This document shows, one piece after another, positions 38,857-52,099 of a DNA stretch of 64,000 nucleotides. Position numbers and translations under genes: made by a program. The notes beneath the pieces were generated by a model that saw only the letters and a program-made list of their open reading frames with translations, did no database searches and was not told the DNA's origin. Position 1 is the stretch's first letter. Each line of letters opens with the position of its first letter. The DNA is from Vanilla planifolia. Its lineage: Eukaryota; Streptophyta; Magnoliopsida; Asparagales; Orchidaceae. The stretch spans positions 2,298,599 through 2,362,598 of the forward strand of contig JAIUJO010000072.1 in NCBI GenBank assembly GCA_023846275.1, written 5' to 3'.

Positions 38857-38978
38857 TACGTGAAACTTATGGACCTCTTATAACGGGGCCCATCCCAATA
38901 GTAGTGTAGCCCAAGCTTGTTTAACTTTTGAGTTTTAATGGAATGAAGTGCTATAATGCTGGAGTAATCATAGTTGCA
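38857..38978 (-). pseudogene. 5S rRNA-derived core, type A
   Basis: Complement of 5S rRNA: ACGTGAAACTTATGGACCTC, GGGGCCCATCCCAATAGTAG, GCCCAAGCTTGTTTAACTTT, AATGAAGTGCTATAATGCTG. Box C is altered. Confidence 0.83.
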
Positions 38979-40150
38979 TGAAACAATGAAAAATAATAGT
39001 TGCATGACTATTGTTTTAAAATATTAAAGCTTTTGAAATGCTTAATAATTGAGTAGTAAATGCACTTCTAATACTTTTATACACTATATTATATATGTCA
39101 AACTACATTATATTTTTAATATTTTATTTATATAAGATGAATAAAAATTAAATAAATTATTACTTTTGATAATGATTACATTAATACTTAAGAAATTATT
39201 TAATTGTATTATCAATCTTGCAAATAAATAATTAAAATACTAAGTAAATATAAATAATATAATATATATTTATCATAAAAATATATATTAGATTATCAAA
39301 AACAAGATATTTAATAAATATTTATAATGGATAAGGAAAAAAATATAATGAAAATGAAGATGAATATTATCTAAAAAAGTGAAAGTTATAGATTGATAAG
39401 AGTAAAATAGAGTGATGAGAAATGGCTCACTAAAGCAAAAAAGGTTAGAACATATAAAAGATAGAAAAAATAAATAAAAAATAAAAGAAACAAAAATGTG
39501 AAAGAAAATAAGTATAATGGAGAGAGAGAGGATATGTAAAAAATTAGGATATTGAGAATACAAAAAAACTAAGAGATTAATAATAGGAGAGCAAACAAAG
39601 TAAGAAAATTTGAGAGATATTTAGAAAATTAAAACAAAAATGAGAGAAATAATTAAATAAAAGTTAAGCATAAATAATTAAGCTTGCAATATTCATAATA
39701 TATAATAAGTTAATCATGGATAATATTTAATAACAAAAAATAATAAAAGCTATTGAATATTTGTTATTATTTTTGAATATTACAAACATTTAAATTTTTT
39801 TACTATTTATAAAATATTATTTTATTTTCTAAATTTCATAATATAATATTTTCTATATTTAAAACATTAACATATATCAAATATATACTACTATAAACAT
39901 TATTTAATTTTTTATTTTTATATTAATATAATTTATTTTTCTAATAATAAACTTAAATAATGATAATATTTTATTATAACATATGATGCGGCATATTTTT
40001 TATTATGTTAAATCAGCAATAATATTACAAAGTTATTTTTAAAAGTTATTTAAAAAAATGTAATTATAAGTAATAATTTATAATAATTTTTTAAAATTAT
40101 ATTATTGCAAATATTTATTTTCATTCATTTGAAAAAATGTTATGAAAAAA

Positions 40151-40260
40151 TATAAGCGACGATATGAGTTTTTAAACGGGCACCCATCCCAACACTGCGA
40201 TTGTCTTAGCATGCTTTTCTATTAATATCGATTGTTATAATGCAAGTGTAATTGCACAAG
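40151..40260 (-). pseudogene. 5S rRNA-derived core, type B, with short internal deletion
   Basis: Complement of 5S rRNA: GCGACGATATGAGTTTTT, GGGCACCCATCCCAACACTG, TAGCATGCTTTTCTATTAAT. About ten bases after the A box region (TAACTTTGGAG in other B cores) are missing. Confidence 0.8.
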
Positions 40261-41587
40261 CATGAATAACATACAAAATTAAAGGATTGAGATTATTTTT
40301 TCGAAGTACTGCAGTATTTCTAAAATTCTCTAAATTACTAAGCATATAAACTTTTAAATGAATTATATGTTTTTATACTTATTGTAATATATTACGATAT
40401 TAATATTTGAATTATATGAAATAAATAAAAATTACACAAACTATCATTTTCATATTATTAACATTAATAGATAGTATTTCTTCTATTATATTATCATCCT
40501 TATAAATAAAGAATTAAATTATGTAATAAATATAAATAATAAAATATATATTTATCAAAAAAATTATATATTAGATTATCATATAAGAGATATGTTAAAT
40601 ATTATTAACTGATTAATATGAAAAGAGATAATTGAGATGGTTATATTTATTTTCTAAAAGAGAGAAGGTGAATGATTAAAAAGAGAAAAATATATAGAAA
40701 AATAATAATAGAGAGAGATATGAGATGATTTAATGAGAAGAAAAAGAGAGGAGAGAACTTAAAAGAGATAGAGAGAATAAATAAAAAAGTTAAAGTGAGA
40801 GAAATAGGAGAATAGAGATGAATAAAAATAAAAGATACAAATAAGAAAATAAGGAGATAAAAAATGAATAAATAAATAGGTGAATGAAAATTTGTGAGAG
40901 AAGAAAGTGAATGAATTTTACAGATATTAAGATAAAAAAAAATGAGGGAAAAATTTAAATAAAAGTAAAACCTTAACAAAAAAGTTAATATATTAAATAG
41001 TACAAGTTAATCAAATATAATATTTAATAGTAAAAAAATATAGGAAGCATCTTAGGTTTATTATTATTTTTGAATATTACAAATATTTAAAGAATATTTT
41101 ACCTATTGATTTAAAATAACTTGTTTCATACAAAAAATTACTAGATAAATTTAACAATAAATATTACAGTTATTCTAAAAAATTATCTTTTTATGATGTA
41201 GTAATGTCATTAAAACTAAATAATATTTTAGACAAATTATTTAATTTTAGTTTTTTATTATTTTATAATATAATATTAGTATATCTTAAAATTTTAAAAC
41301 AAAAAATATTTATACTATTATAAATATAAATTAATTTAAATTAATTATATTTTTTTATAAGTTATTCTTCTTAATATTAAACTATATTAAAGTTATCTCT
41401 TTATTATATCATTTGAAGAGTCACATTTATTCTTACGTGAAATTGACAAATTTTTTAAAGAATTTATTAAAAATTCATTATGAATTCATGTCTATAAATT
41501 ATAATTTATAATCTCATAATGTTTTAAAATTAACATGTTTCAATAATCAATTATGATTAATTAAATAAAGTTAATGCTGTGAAAACT

Positions 41588-41700
41588 ATGTATAACAATA
41601 CTCTCAAGAGGTCATCCATCTAAAATCTTCTCTCTCTTAAGTAAGATTAACATTAGAGTACCAATGAGATATAGTGTTATAGTGCTAAGGTTGTCATATA
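41588..41700 (-). pseudogene. 5S rRNA-derived core, type C
   Basis: Complement of 5S rRNA with TCAAGAGGTCATCCATCTAA and the type C signature AAGTAAGATTAACATTAGAG, then CCAATGAGATATAGTGTTAT. Confidence 0.82.
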
Positions 41701-42866
41701 TATATAAAAGAAACACAACCATTATTGTGTGATTTTTTTCTTGAAAATAATGAATCATAATGTATTACAACAATTATATTTTATTTATATGAAATAAAAA
41801 CTTTGCATAAAATATTTTTTATAATGTTGATGTTAATGAGTAAAATTTTCTTTTATTAGGTTATGATTCTTTTGATTAAAAAAATTTAATAATATTTAAA
41901 ATATAAAAATAAAATATAATTTTTTCAAAAATTTAATATTTAAATAATGATATACAAGAGATTTTTTAAATTTATTTAATTTATGTTCTTAGGAAAAGTT
42001 AATAAAAATTGAGATAATTACTTTAAAATGGAGAAAAAGTCAAAGATTGATAAGTGCAAAATAAAGAAGAAAATAATAATAGAGAGAAATGAGAGATAAT
42101 TTAATGAAGAGAAAAAGATGAAAGAGAACATAAAAGATATAGAGAGAATAAATAAAATAGTAAAAGAGAGAAAGAAATGAGAAATAGAGAATGATAAAGG
42201 AGAGAGAGAATCAAAGAAAAATATAAGAATATAGAGAATAAAGAGACAAATAAATAGAATGTTAGTAATATAGGAAAGTAAGTGAGAGAGTATGTTAGAC
42301 ATTAACATAAGGAGAAAAAATTAAAAAAATAAATTTTAAAAAGTTAAATTTTAATAAGAAAATTTCTAATACTTATTAAATTTGAAATATAAATCATATA
42401 TAGTATTTATTTATTTAAAAATATAAAAACCATTAGAGGTTTATTATTTTATTTGAATATTAAAAAGTTTTTTCTATTAATTTAATCTATATTTATTTAT
42501 ACTTAAAAAAAATTATTGAATAATAAATAATATAGTTAGTCTAATATATTTTTTTTATTTTATATAATATAGATAACAAACAAAAATAGTATTTAAGGCC
42601 AACGAAATAATTTTGGATTTCTTATTTTATATAATATCATACTACATTATTTAAAAAATCTATACACACCACATATATACTATTATAAACAAAAATTATA
42701 TCTAATTTATAATAATAATATAAAATATAAAAAATAATGAGAAAATTGTTATTAAATATTAATTACTAAAATGATAATTATAAACTATCTTTTTAATTAT
42801 AAATTTTTTTATAATAACATGTTATTAAAATTAATTATCATTCATTAAAAAAATGACATGAAAAAA

Positions 42867-42979
42867 TATGCACAACATGAGAACTTCTCAGGAGGCTTCC
42901 TATCCTAATAGTACTCAAGAATCATAACCTCAGAGTTCTTATTAGATGCAATGCTATAATGTTTGTGTGGTCACACATG
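42867..42979 (-). pseudogene. 5S rRNA-derived core, type D
   Basis: Complement of 5S rRNA: GCACAACATGAGAACTTCTC, AGGAGGCTTCCTATCCTAAT, AAGAATCATAACCTCAGAG, GTGTGGTCACACATGC. GAAAAAATATG sits directly left of it. Confidence 0.82.
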
Positions 42980-44417
42980 CAAGTAAAAAAATTATTGTTG
43001 TCGTGTGATTATTGTCGTTAAAATTTTTTTAAAAAAATTATGCTTATGACATATGTGTGAATATATTCTAAAGTAAATATTTTATTTAATTAAAATGAAT
43101 TTGAAATAATTAAATAAACTATTATTTTTAATGATTTTGACATTAATATAAGGTTTTCTCACAATACATTATCATTCTTATAAAAAAATTCGATTACATA
43201 AAAAGGTAAATAATAAAATATATAATTATCATTAATATTATATATTAAACTATTTAATATGAGTGATTTAATACAATTTTTTAATTCATGGATATAGAAA
43301 AAGATAATAGAGACATAAATAATTATCTTTTAAGAAAAAGAAATTTCCAGATTGAAATGAGCAAAGTAAAGAGAAAAATAGTAATAGAGATTAATGAGGG
43401 AATATTTAAAGAAAAAGATAACAAAAGGGAGAATTCATAAGAGATAGAGAGAAGAAATAAAAAGGTGGGAAATAAGAAATTAACGATTGATGAAGGGGAG
43501 AGAGAGACTAGAAAAAATATTAGATATAAAGCATTAAGAGACAAAAATGTAACAATAATAGGAGAGGGAAAAAGTGAGAGAATATGTGAGATATTATAAT
43601 AAAGAAAAAAGTGTGATAAATAATTAAATAAAATATTAATTTTAATAAAAAACTTATAATATTTATAAAATATAAGCAGTTAATCTCATATAATATTTAA
43701 TAATAAGAAAAAATATATAAACTATTTGAAGTTAATTATGGCTTTGGAATATTACTAATATTTTAAGAAATTTTGATATTAAATTTATATTTTCTTTCAA
43801 TAATATTATATAATATAATATTTCTTTATTTAAAAAATTAAATACGCAACATATATATGTTGTTATAAAGATAAAAAAATTCTTATTTATTATAATTGAT
43901 ATGGGCAATTTTGCTAAATTTTTTACTAAGTTGAAATATTATTTTATTGTATAAAATGATGCCTTATATTTATTATTATATAAAACTGATAAAAATTTCA
44001 TAAAGTTAATTTAAAAAATTAATTATTATAAATGTAATTATGAGTTATCATTTTTATTAGTTTGTACATATTATAATTTTATATTGTAATGAATTATTTT
44101 TAAAAGTTAATAAATTATCAAGTTTATACACCTTTAAATAAGCTTTACGCTTAGTATATATGTCAAACTATGTTATAATGTAATTATTTTTTTTAAATAT
44201 AACAAATAAATAACAATATTAACTATTATTTTTGAAAAATTAAACACACCTATTTCTTTCCATTATTATTTTTTCTTTCAAATTAAAAAAATAAGTTACG
44301 TAATAAATATTTATAATAGAGTTTGTATTTTTCATATGTATTATATATAAAATTATAAAAATGTGTGATTTTTTAAATATTATTAATTGATAGGCCAAAA
44401 ATCGATAATAGAGCCAT

Positions 44418-45680
44418 AGAAAAAAATGCATTTTGCCGCTGCTCGCTCAGGAAAGAAATTCCAGAACACAGTAGCTGTGGATGTACAAATACCTATAAGC
44501 TATGCATTTGAACAATGTATGACAAAAAACGCAAACATATCAGCATGCAGAATTCGTGAATGATAGGACTAATGTGCGCCATCTGATCATGCATTTTTGG
44601 GATGGAATGATCACTACCATAATTTGTTGAAGCAGTTAATTCTATCAGCTGTCTCGTAGCACAGAGTCACCATTGCACGGTCTTTATTTCCTCTCCTTGC
44701 AAAGGTAAATCTTGTCGTCAGATTGCTATTTTGACCTAATGGGCCAGACCAATTTCATATATGTCAAGGCACTGATTTAATTATGTCTGTCTGATCACTT
44801 AGTTTGAACTTGTACTAATCAGTGGCTACTTTAGTCATTATTTCGAGCCATGAGTGAGTATTTTTATTTATTTCTTAAATAAAATATTACAAAAGTATTG
44901 AAAATTCTAATGGCTAAATTTGGTCTTTGGTAATTCTATTAGATGTCACAAATTGCATATAAAAAGGAGAGTTTTGAACAAAAATATGAAGAAAAATTTT
45001 TATATGATACCAAGAATATAGTAAACCCGTTAGTAACTCGTTTCCATTGTTGTTTTCGTACTTATCTATTCACTCGTTACAACTACAATTTCCTATTTCT
45101 TTAATCCGTTAAATTATTAAACTATGTAGTATTTAATTCATTTAATAATGATTCTCATTCCTTTTTAGTGATTTCATCAACTATATGGATTTAGTTGTAC
45201 AAATTTTGATTTTATGTAATTGTATATTTTTCATTTTTCTCAATTTTATTTTATTGTAAGGCACTAGTAGCATGTCCCATTTATTTCATTATAAGATTAT
45301 AAAAGTCAGACTTATTTGCTTCTTTATTATAAGGGTTTAAACTACCCATCTTTTGAAAAAAAGGCTTATATTATGTTACACTTGTCTCGTTTTTTCTTGG
45401 GGTGGACATTATCTTTTTTATAAGTCAATCCATGTAAAAATTGATTTTGATAATTTTAATTATTAATTATTTTTCAATTACATGACTTTTAGAAAACTTA
45501 ATATGTTTTTAAAATAAAATAATTAATTAAAAAGTTCACGTTAAATACATGGTAAACTTCTTTGAAAATTACCAAAAATACTTTTTAGAAATATTTTATA
45601 ATAAATCAAATTTTTTTTCATAATAATCCATCCATCATGAAATATGTTATTAAAATTAATTATCTTTCATGAGAAAAAAA
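44418..45680 (+). repeat. L module copy 7 (decayed LTR-like segment)
   Basis: L copy lacking its first bases because of the deletion that removed the E tail; it opens with ATGCATTTTGCCGCTGCTCG. TATA-like TATAAAAAGG lies at 44,958. TTCTTGGGGTGGACATTATC lies near 45,395. Confidence 0.77.
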
Positions 45681-45692
45681 GTGTTATGAAAT

Positions 45693-45815
45693 ATTTGTAC
45701 AACTTGAGGAGTTCTCAATAGAAGATGCACCCCAAAGTTTTGTAGCCCAAGCTTACTTAACTTTTAGGTTTTAATGGAATCAAGTGTTATAATACTGGTG
45801 TGGCAACAACTGCAC
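45693..45815 (-). pseudogene. 5S rRNA-derived core, type A
   Basis: Complement of 5S rRNA: GTACAACTTGAGGAGTTCTC, GTAGCCCAAGCTTACTTAAC, AATGGAATCAAGTGTTATAA, ACTGGTGTGGCAAC. Box C is poorly kept. Confidence 0.83.
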
Positions 45816-46962
45816 CTAAAAGATAAAAATCAGAGTTTCTTGATTCTTATTTTGAAAATAATAAAACATTTAAAAAGTTTTAAAATTAACAAATAAGTGC
45901 ACATCTAAAATTTAAATATGCTTATTATATAGTAAAACTATATTATAAAATTAATATTTTATTTATATAATATAAACAAAATTAAATAATGCATTACTTT
46001 TAATAATGGTGAAATTTGGACTCCATAATTTTATTAATTATAACAACATTCTTACAAATAAAAAATTAAATTTGTTGTTAAACATAAATAATATAAAATT
46101 TATTTATAAATTATATATTAAATTGTGCAACGCAAGACATTTCTTAAATATTGATAACTGATAAGTAAAAAAATATAATAAAGATGAAGACAATTATTAT
46201 GTAAAGAGAGACAAAGTCATCGATTGATAAGTGCAAAATAGTGGGAAAAATAAAAATAGAGAGATGAGAGGTGATTTAATAAAGAAAAAAGCAAGAACAT
46301 ATAAAAGATAGAAAGATAGAAAACTATAAAAGTAAAGGAGGGTAGTAGAGAGGGGGTGAGGATAAAAAGACATTAGGATATGAGGATATAGAGAAAAATA
46401 GAGAATGATAATAAGAGAGGAGAAAGTGAGAGAATTTGAGATAAAAAATGAGAGAAATAATAAAATGAAAGTTAAAAATAAGTAATTAAAATTATAATAA
46501 TTATAATATACAATAAGTTAATCATATATAGTGTTTAATAATAATAAAATATAAAAAATCTTTGATGTTTATTATATTTTTAGAATATTTCAAATATTTA
46601 AATTTTTTTTCACTATTTATAAGATGATATTTAAATTTATAATATTTTATATATAATATTTCTATATTTAAAAAATTTAATATATAGCAAATATATAGTA
46701 ATATTGAAATTAATTAATTCTAATTTATTATAATTAATATTTTTTTACTTATTAATAAAATAAACTAATACAAATATTTTATTATATGATATGATGTCTC
46801 ATAATTTTTATTATATTAAATTAACGTTAATATTACATTTTTATTTTCGAAAATAATTTATTAAAATATAATTATAAACTATTATTGAAAATAATTTTTT
46901 TATTTATATTTTTATTAAATTTGTTGTGGTTCATTTCAATTTCTTTTAAAATAATATAAAAA

Positions 46963-47076
46963 AATAAATGGGTTTTTTAAAGGTCACCTATGCTACACTA
47001 TGCTTGACTAAGCAAGCTTAACTTGGGTGTTCTATTGATATCGAGTGTTATGATGCTGGTGGGATCACACAAGCAT
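46963..47076 (-). pseudogene. 5S rRNA-derived core, type B
   Basis: Complement of 5S rRNA: AAAGGTCACCTATGC, CTAAGCAAGCTTAACTTGGG, TCTATTGATATCGAGTGTTA, GCTGGTGGGATCACAC. The 5S 3' end is eroded. Confidence 0.83.
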
Positions 47077-48489
47077 GAAAAAAAAAAGTATTGTGATTAT
47101 TTTTTAAGATATTACATTATTTCTTAAATTTTTTAAATTATTAAGCGTATAAAATTTTATATAAAATTTATGTTTTTTTATATATGTTTTAATATATTAT
47201 GATATCATTATTTTAATTATATGAAGTAAATAAAAAATTACATAAACTATGATTTTTGATAACAATGTCATTAAAAGATAAGAATTTCTTTTGTTATATT
47301 ACCATTGTTATAAATTAAAAAATTAAATTATGAAATAAATGTAAATAATAAAATATATATTTATGAAAATAATTATATAATAGACTGTGTCACAAAAGTG
47401 ATCTTTAAAATATTATTAATTTATTTACTAGAAGGTAGAAAATTAAGATGGAGATAATTATTTTCTAAAAGAGAGAAAGTCAATGATTGAAAGGAGAAAA
47501 TAGATAGAAAAATAATAATAGAGATATATGAGAGATGATTTCATGATAAGGAAAAGAAAAGAGAGAACTTAGAAGAGATAGAGAGAAATCAAAAAGTTAA
47601 AGAGAAACAAATCAGAAAAAAATAGTTGAATAATAAAAAGAAATAAGCAAATAAGGAGATATAAAAATGAATTGATATATAAGAGAATGATTATATGTGA
47701 GAGAAGAAAGTGAGTCAATTTTAAAGATATTAAGAAAAAAAAATCAGAGAAAAAATAAAAATAAAAGTAAAAGCTTATTTGTAAAACATATAATATTTAT
47801 TAAATATTATAAGTTTATAATATATAATATTTAATAGTAAGAAAATATAAAAAATATTTTAGAACTATTATTATTTTGTATTATTACAAATATTTAAAGA
47901 ATATTTTGGCTATTTATTTAATGTTATTCTTATCATGTTTAAAATCACAATATCATTAAATAGTAAATATTCTAATTTTTGTAACATATTATCTTTTTAT
48001 GATGTAGAATAGTTAATAAAAATAAATTATATTTAATTCTAATTAATTAATTTTAAATTTTTATTATTTTATAATATAAATAATATTTGATGTTTATTAT
48101 TATTTTAGAATATTACTAATATTTTAAAAAAAATTTCACTGCTAATTTATTAATTTTTTAGAACTCCAATATTCTATAATATAGATTTTCTATATTTTTA
48201 AAATTAAATACAAAGGATATATATTTTAATATAAACATAAATAAACTATAATTTATTATAATTAATATAAGTTATATGCTAAAGTTTTAACTAAATTGAA
48301 ATATTATTTTATTATAAGAAATTGTATTCTATATTTCTTATTATATATAATTGATATTAATTTTATAAAATTACTTTGAAAAAATAATTTTAATAGTAAT
48401 TATGAACCATTATTTCTATTAGTTTGTATGCATTATAATGTTATAAAAATTTATTGTTATTCTTTAAAAAAAAGAATATTATAAAAAAA

Positions 48490-48609
48490 TATGCGCAATC
48501 GTTTGACTTCTAAAAGGGTAACCTATCAAAATGCTACTCTCCACCATGCAGGCTTAACTTTTGAGTTCTAACGAGATCTAATGCTAAAATGCTGGTCTCG
48601 TCAAACATG
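48490..48609 (-). pseudogene. 5S rRNA-derived core, type E
   Basis: Complement of 5S rRNA: GCGCAATCGTTTGACTTCTA, ATGCTACTCTCCACCATGCA, GGCTTAACTTTTGAGTTCTA, ACGAGATCTAATGCTAAAAT, GCTGGTCTCGTCAAACATGC. AAAAAAATATG lies directly left of it. Confidence 0.85.
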
Positions 48610-49319
48610 CTCACAAAGAAAAAATGTCATAGTTGTGTGACTTTTTTATGGTAATAAACAATATTTAAACGTTTCTACATTATTAACCCTATACATTATA
48701 AATTAGATTTTTGCTTATTATATAAGTCATAATATATTATAATATAATTATTTTGTTGAAATATAAAGAATAAATAACCATATTAATTATTATTTATAAA
48801 AAATTAGACAATTCTAAATGAAAATTTTTCAATTATGTTTTTTCATATAAATTAAAAATTAAATTTAGTAATAAATATTCATAATAAAATAAATATTTTT
48901 CATATATATTATATATTAAACTATAAGACATCAGAGATATCTTAAATATTATTAATTGATGGGATGAAAAGAGATAATAGAGCCACAGATGATATCTATA
49001 AAAGAGAAAATCATTGATTTAAAAGATCAAATAGATTGGAAAATGATAATAAAGAAAGATGAGAGAAGATTTATCGAAGAAGAAAAAGAGCAAACATAAA
49101 TAAGATAGAGAGAATAAATAAATAATTGAAAAAAAATGAAAAAATAAGTGAGCATATAGGAGTGAAAGAGGAGAAAAATATAAAGAGATACATAGTGAAG
49201 GCACAAATAAAAAAATAATAATAAGATAATGACAACATATTGCTATAATTGGAAAAATAATAAAAAGTCACTATATAATAAGTGAGAAAAATAATTTAAT
49301 AAAATCTAACCATCAAATC

Positions 49320-50710
49320 ATAACGGGTTGCTATAACAGACTACAATTATTTGTGTTGCGTACATAATAAAATGTTGATATTCCAATTTTAAATCTAATA
49401 TCTGATTGTGTGGCTTCTCTGTAAAGGCAAACAAAAAATGCATTTCATCGTCACCAACTCGAGAAAGCAATTCTAGAGTAGAGTAGGCACGACAAACCAC
49501 ATTAACGAATAGCAGCTGTGATTGCACAAATACCTATACTGAGAAAAGTATTATGCATTCAACAAATGTGTGGCAAAAACATGAACTTACCCACATGCTC
49601 AATTCGTCAATTGTTTGATTAATGTGTACCATCCAATTGTGCATTTTCATGATCAAATGATCACTATCGTAATTTGACATTCAAACCATTAATTAAAAAT
49701 GCTATCTGATCGCTTTGAATCACCATTGCATGGTATTTTTTTCCTCCCCTAGCCAAGTTAAACCCTATGTTTAGATCATTATACTGATCAAGCAGACCTG
49801 ACCAATTTCATATATACCAATGTGTCGATTTGATTGTGTGTGTTTGATCGCTCTATTTGCACGATGGAATGTTAACAAAACATTTCAATTGAATAGACAC
49901 TACGCAATGGCTATTTCAGCCATTATTTTAATGTCATTAGAGAGTTTTTTTACTTATTTTCAAAATAAAATATTTCAAAAGCTGTGAAGATTCTAATGGC
50001 TCAATTGGTTCTTTAGCAATTCTATTAGAAGTCACAAATTGCATATAAATCAGAGTTATTTGTATCAAAATAATATGAAAATTTTTTATCTAATGCTAAA
50101 AAATGTTAAAGCTTTTAGTAACTCGTTCCCATCATTATTGTCATATGATGCTCACGTATTCACCCATCAAACTTCTGAAATTCTTTTATTTAGGAAATAA
50201 GCTAAATTACAAATTTTTCAAGTGGCTAATTCATTTAATTAAGAAACTTGTGCCTTTTTTTAATTTTATTTTGTTGTAGGGCACTAATAGCATGTCAAGA
50301 TTATTTTATTATAAGATCGTTATAGTCTATCTCATTTGTCTCTTTATTATGAGGGTTTAGCCTACCCATCTTTCGATGAATGGCTTATGTTGTGTTTTGT
50401 TTGTCTCGTCTTCTCTTAGGATGGGCATAAGCTTTCTATATGAGTTGATCAATCTAAAAATTGATTGTGTATATTTTTATATTTGTTTATTGTTTAATTA
50501 CATGACTTTAAAAACATAATATGTTTTTAAAAATAAAATAAAAAATTATAGAAAATCACATTAAATACTTACTAAAGTTTATTAAAAATAACTAAAAATA
50601 GTTATTTGAAATATTTTTTGATAAAACAAAACTTCATTCATGGCATTTCAAAACTATCTCACAAAACCTTACTTAAAATAGCTTATCAAAATTAATCTTC
50701 TTTATTGAGA
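49320..50710 (+). repeat. L module copy 8 (decayed LTR-like segment)
   Basis: L copy opening with GGGTTGCTATAACAGACTAC. The inner stem GGCTATTTCAGCC lies near 49,908 and a TATAAA site at 50,044. CTTAGGATGGGCATAAGC lies near 50,414. Several tens of bases of the TCATCAAG-type block are missing near 50,260. Confidence 0.77.
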
Positions 50711-50729
50711 AAAAAGTGTTTTGAAAAAA

Positions 50730-50849
50730 TATACAACTTGAGAACTTTTCAAGAAGAAAGCCATCCCAATAATACTCTAACCCAACCTTGCATAACTTTT
50801 GAGTTTTAATAAAATCAATTGGTATAATGCTGTTGTGGTGACAACTGTA
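50730..50849 (-). pseudogene. 5S rRNA-derived core, type A
   Basis: Complement of 5S rRNA: ACAACTTGAGAACTTTTC, CCATCCCAATAATACTCTAA, CCCAACCTTGCATAACTTTT, GGTATAATGCTGTTGTGGTG. Confidence 0.82.
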
Positions 50850-52030
50850 TGCAAAAAATAAAAAAATCATAGTTGTGTGATTATTGTGTTGAGATAATAA
50901 AGTATTTAAAATGTTTCAAAATTAACCAATAAATGCACTTCTAAAAAATTTTATATGCTTATTATTATGTCAAACTATATTACAATATTAATATTTTATT
51001 TATATATGATAAAAATCAATATTAAATAAACTATTACTTTTGAAATTGGTGATATTAATACATAAGAATTTCTCTAATTATATTATCATTCTAGCAAAAA
51101 AATAAAATTAGTTAGTAACTATAAATAACATTATACATAATTATCGTAAAATGTATATATTAGATTATGCTACACAAAACATTTCTTAAATATTTATAAT
51201 TGATAAGAAAAAGATAATGAAGGTGAAGATAATTGTTATGTAAGATCGAGAAACTGAAAGATTGATAAGGCCAAAACAAAAAGAAAAATAAAAATAGAGG
51301 AAGATGAGAGACGATTAAATAAAGAACAAAGTGAGAACTTATAAAAGAAAGAAAGAATAAATAAGAAATGAAAGAGAGAGAAATGTGAAAGTAATGAAGG
51401 ATAATAGAGAGAGAGGTTATGAAAAATATTAGTATATTGAGAGTACAGAGAAAACTTGAGAATAGTAAAAAGAGGGAAGAGAAAGTGAGAGAATTTGAGA
51501 GATATTAAGATAAAAAAATAATAGAAATAATTAAATAAAAGTTAAACATAAATAATTAAATGTATAATATTTAAATTACATAATAAGTTGATCATATATA
51601 ACATTTAATAACAATAAAGTATAACAACTATTCGATTTTTGTCATTATTTTAGAATATTACTAATATTTGAATTTTTTGGCTATTTATAAAATAATATTT
51701 TATTTTCTAACAATCTATAATATAATATTTCTTTATTTAGAAATTTAACATATAGAAAATATATACTACTAAAAACATTAATTAATTTTAATTTATTATA
51801 GTTAATAAAATTATTTGCTTAATAATAAACTTAATTAATGTTAATATTTTATTATATCATATGATGTGTTATATATTTTATTATATTAAATTAACAATAA
51901 CTTATAAAATATATTTTTACTGTCATTTAAAAAAGGTAATAGTAAACTACAATTTAAAATAATTTTCTTTTAAATTATAATATTATAAAAGTTTATTATC
52001 ATTTACTAGAAAAAAATGTTATGAAAAAAA

Positions 52031-52099
52031 TATGAGCAACAATATGAGTTCTAAAATTCTATAGATATCGTGTGTTATAATGCTTGTGTAATCACACAT
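52031..52099 (-). pseudogene. 5S rRNA-derived core, type B, central deletion
   Basis: Both ends of a B core remain (GAGCAACAATATGAGTTCTA; ATAGATATCGTGTGTTATAA; TGTAATCACACATG), but the box C and A box region is missing. In intact B cores GAGTT occurs on both sides of the lost piece, so deletion between short repeats is likely. Confidence 0.78.

Larger units (their letters stand above)
38857..45692 (-). repeat. array unit H6: A-B-C-D-(E)-L
   Basis: A 6.8 kb unit with cores at 38,857 (A), 40,151 (B), 41,588 (C) and 42,867 (D), spaced 1,294, 1,437 and 1,279 bp. The E core is deleted near 44,080, and the E purine tract and L start are deleted near 44,415, where the sequence jumps into L. Purine tracts lie at about 39,330-39,660, 40,610-40,960, 41,990-42,320 and 43,300-43,620. 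Confidence 0.84.
45693..50729 (-). repeat. array unit H7: A-B-E-L (C and D missing)
   Basis: A 5.0 kb unit. Cores are at 45,693 (A), 46,963 (B) and 48,490 (E). Near 48,075 the B spacer passes directly into late D-type spacer, so all of C and most of D are gone; this differs from the C/E fusion on the left side of the array. Purine tracts lie at about 46,170-46,470, 47,410-47,760 and 48,960-49,220. L fills about 49,320-50,710. Confidence 0.83.
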
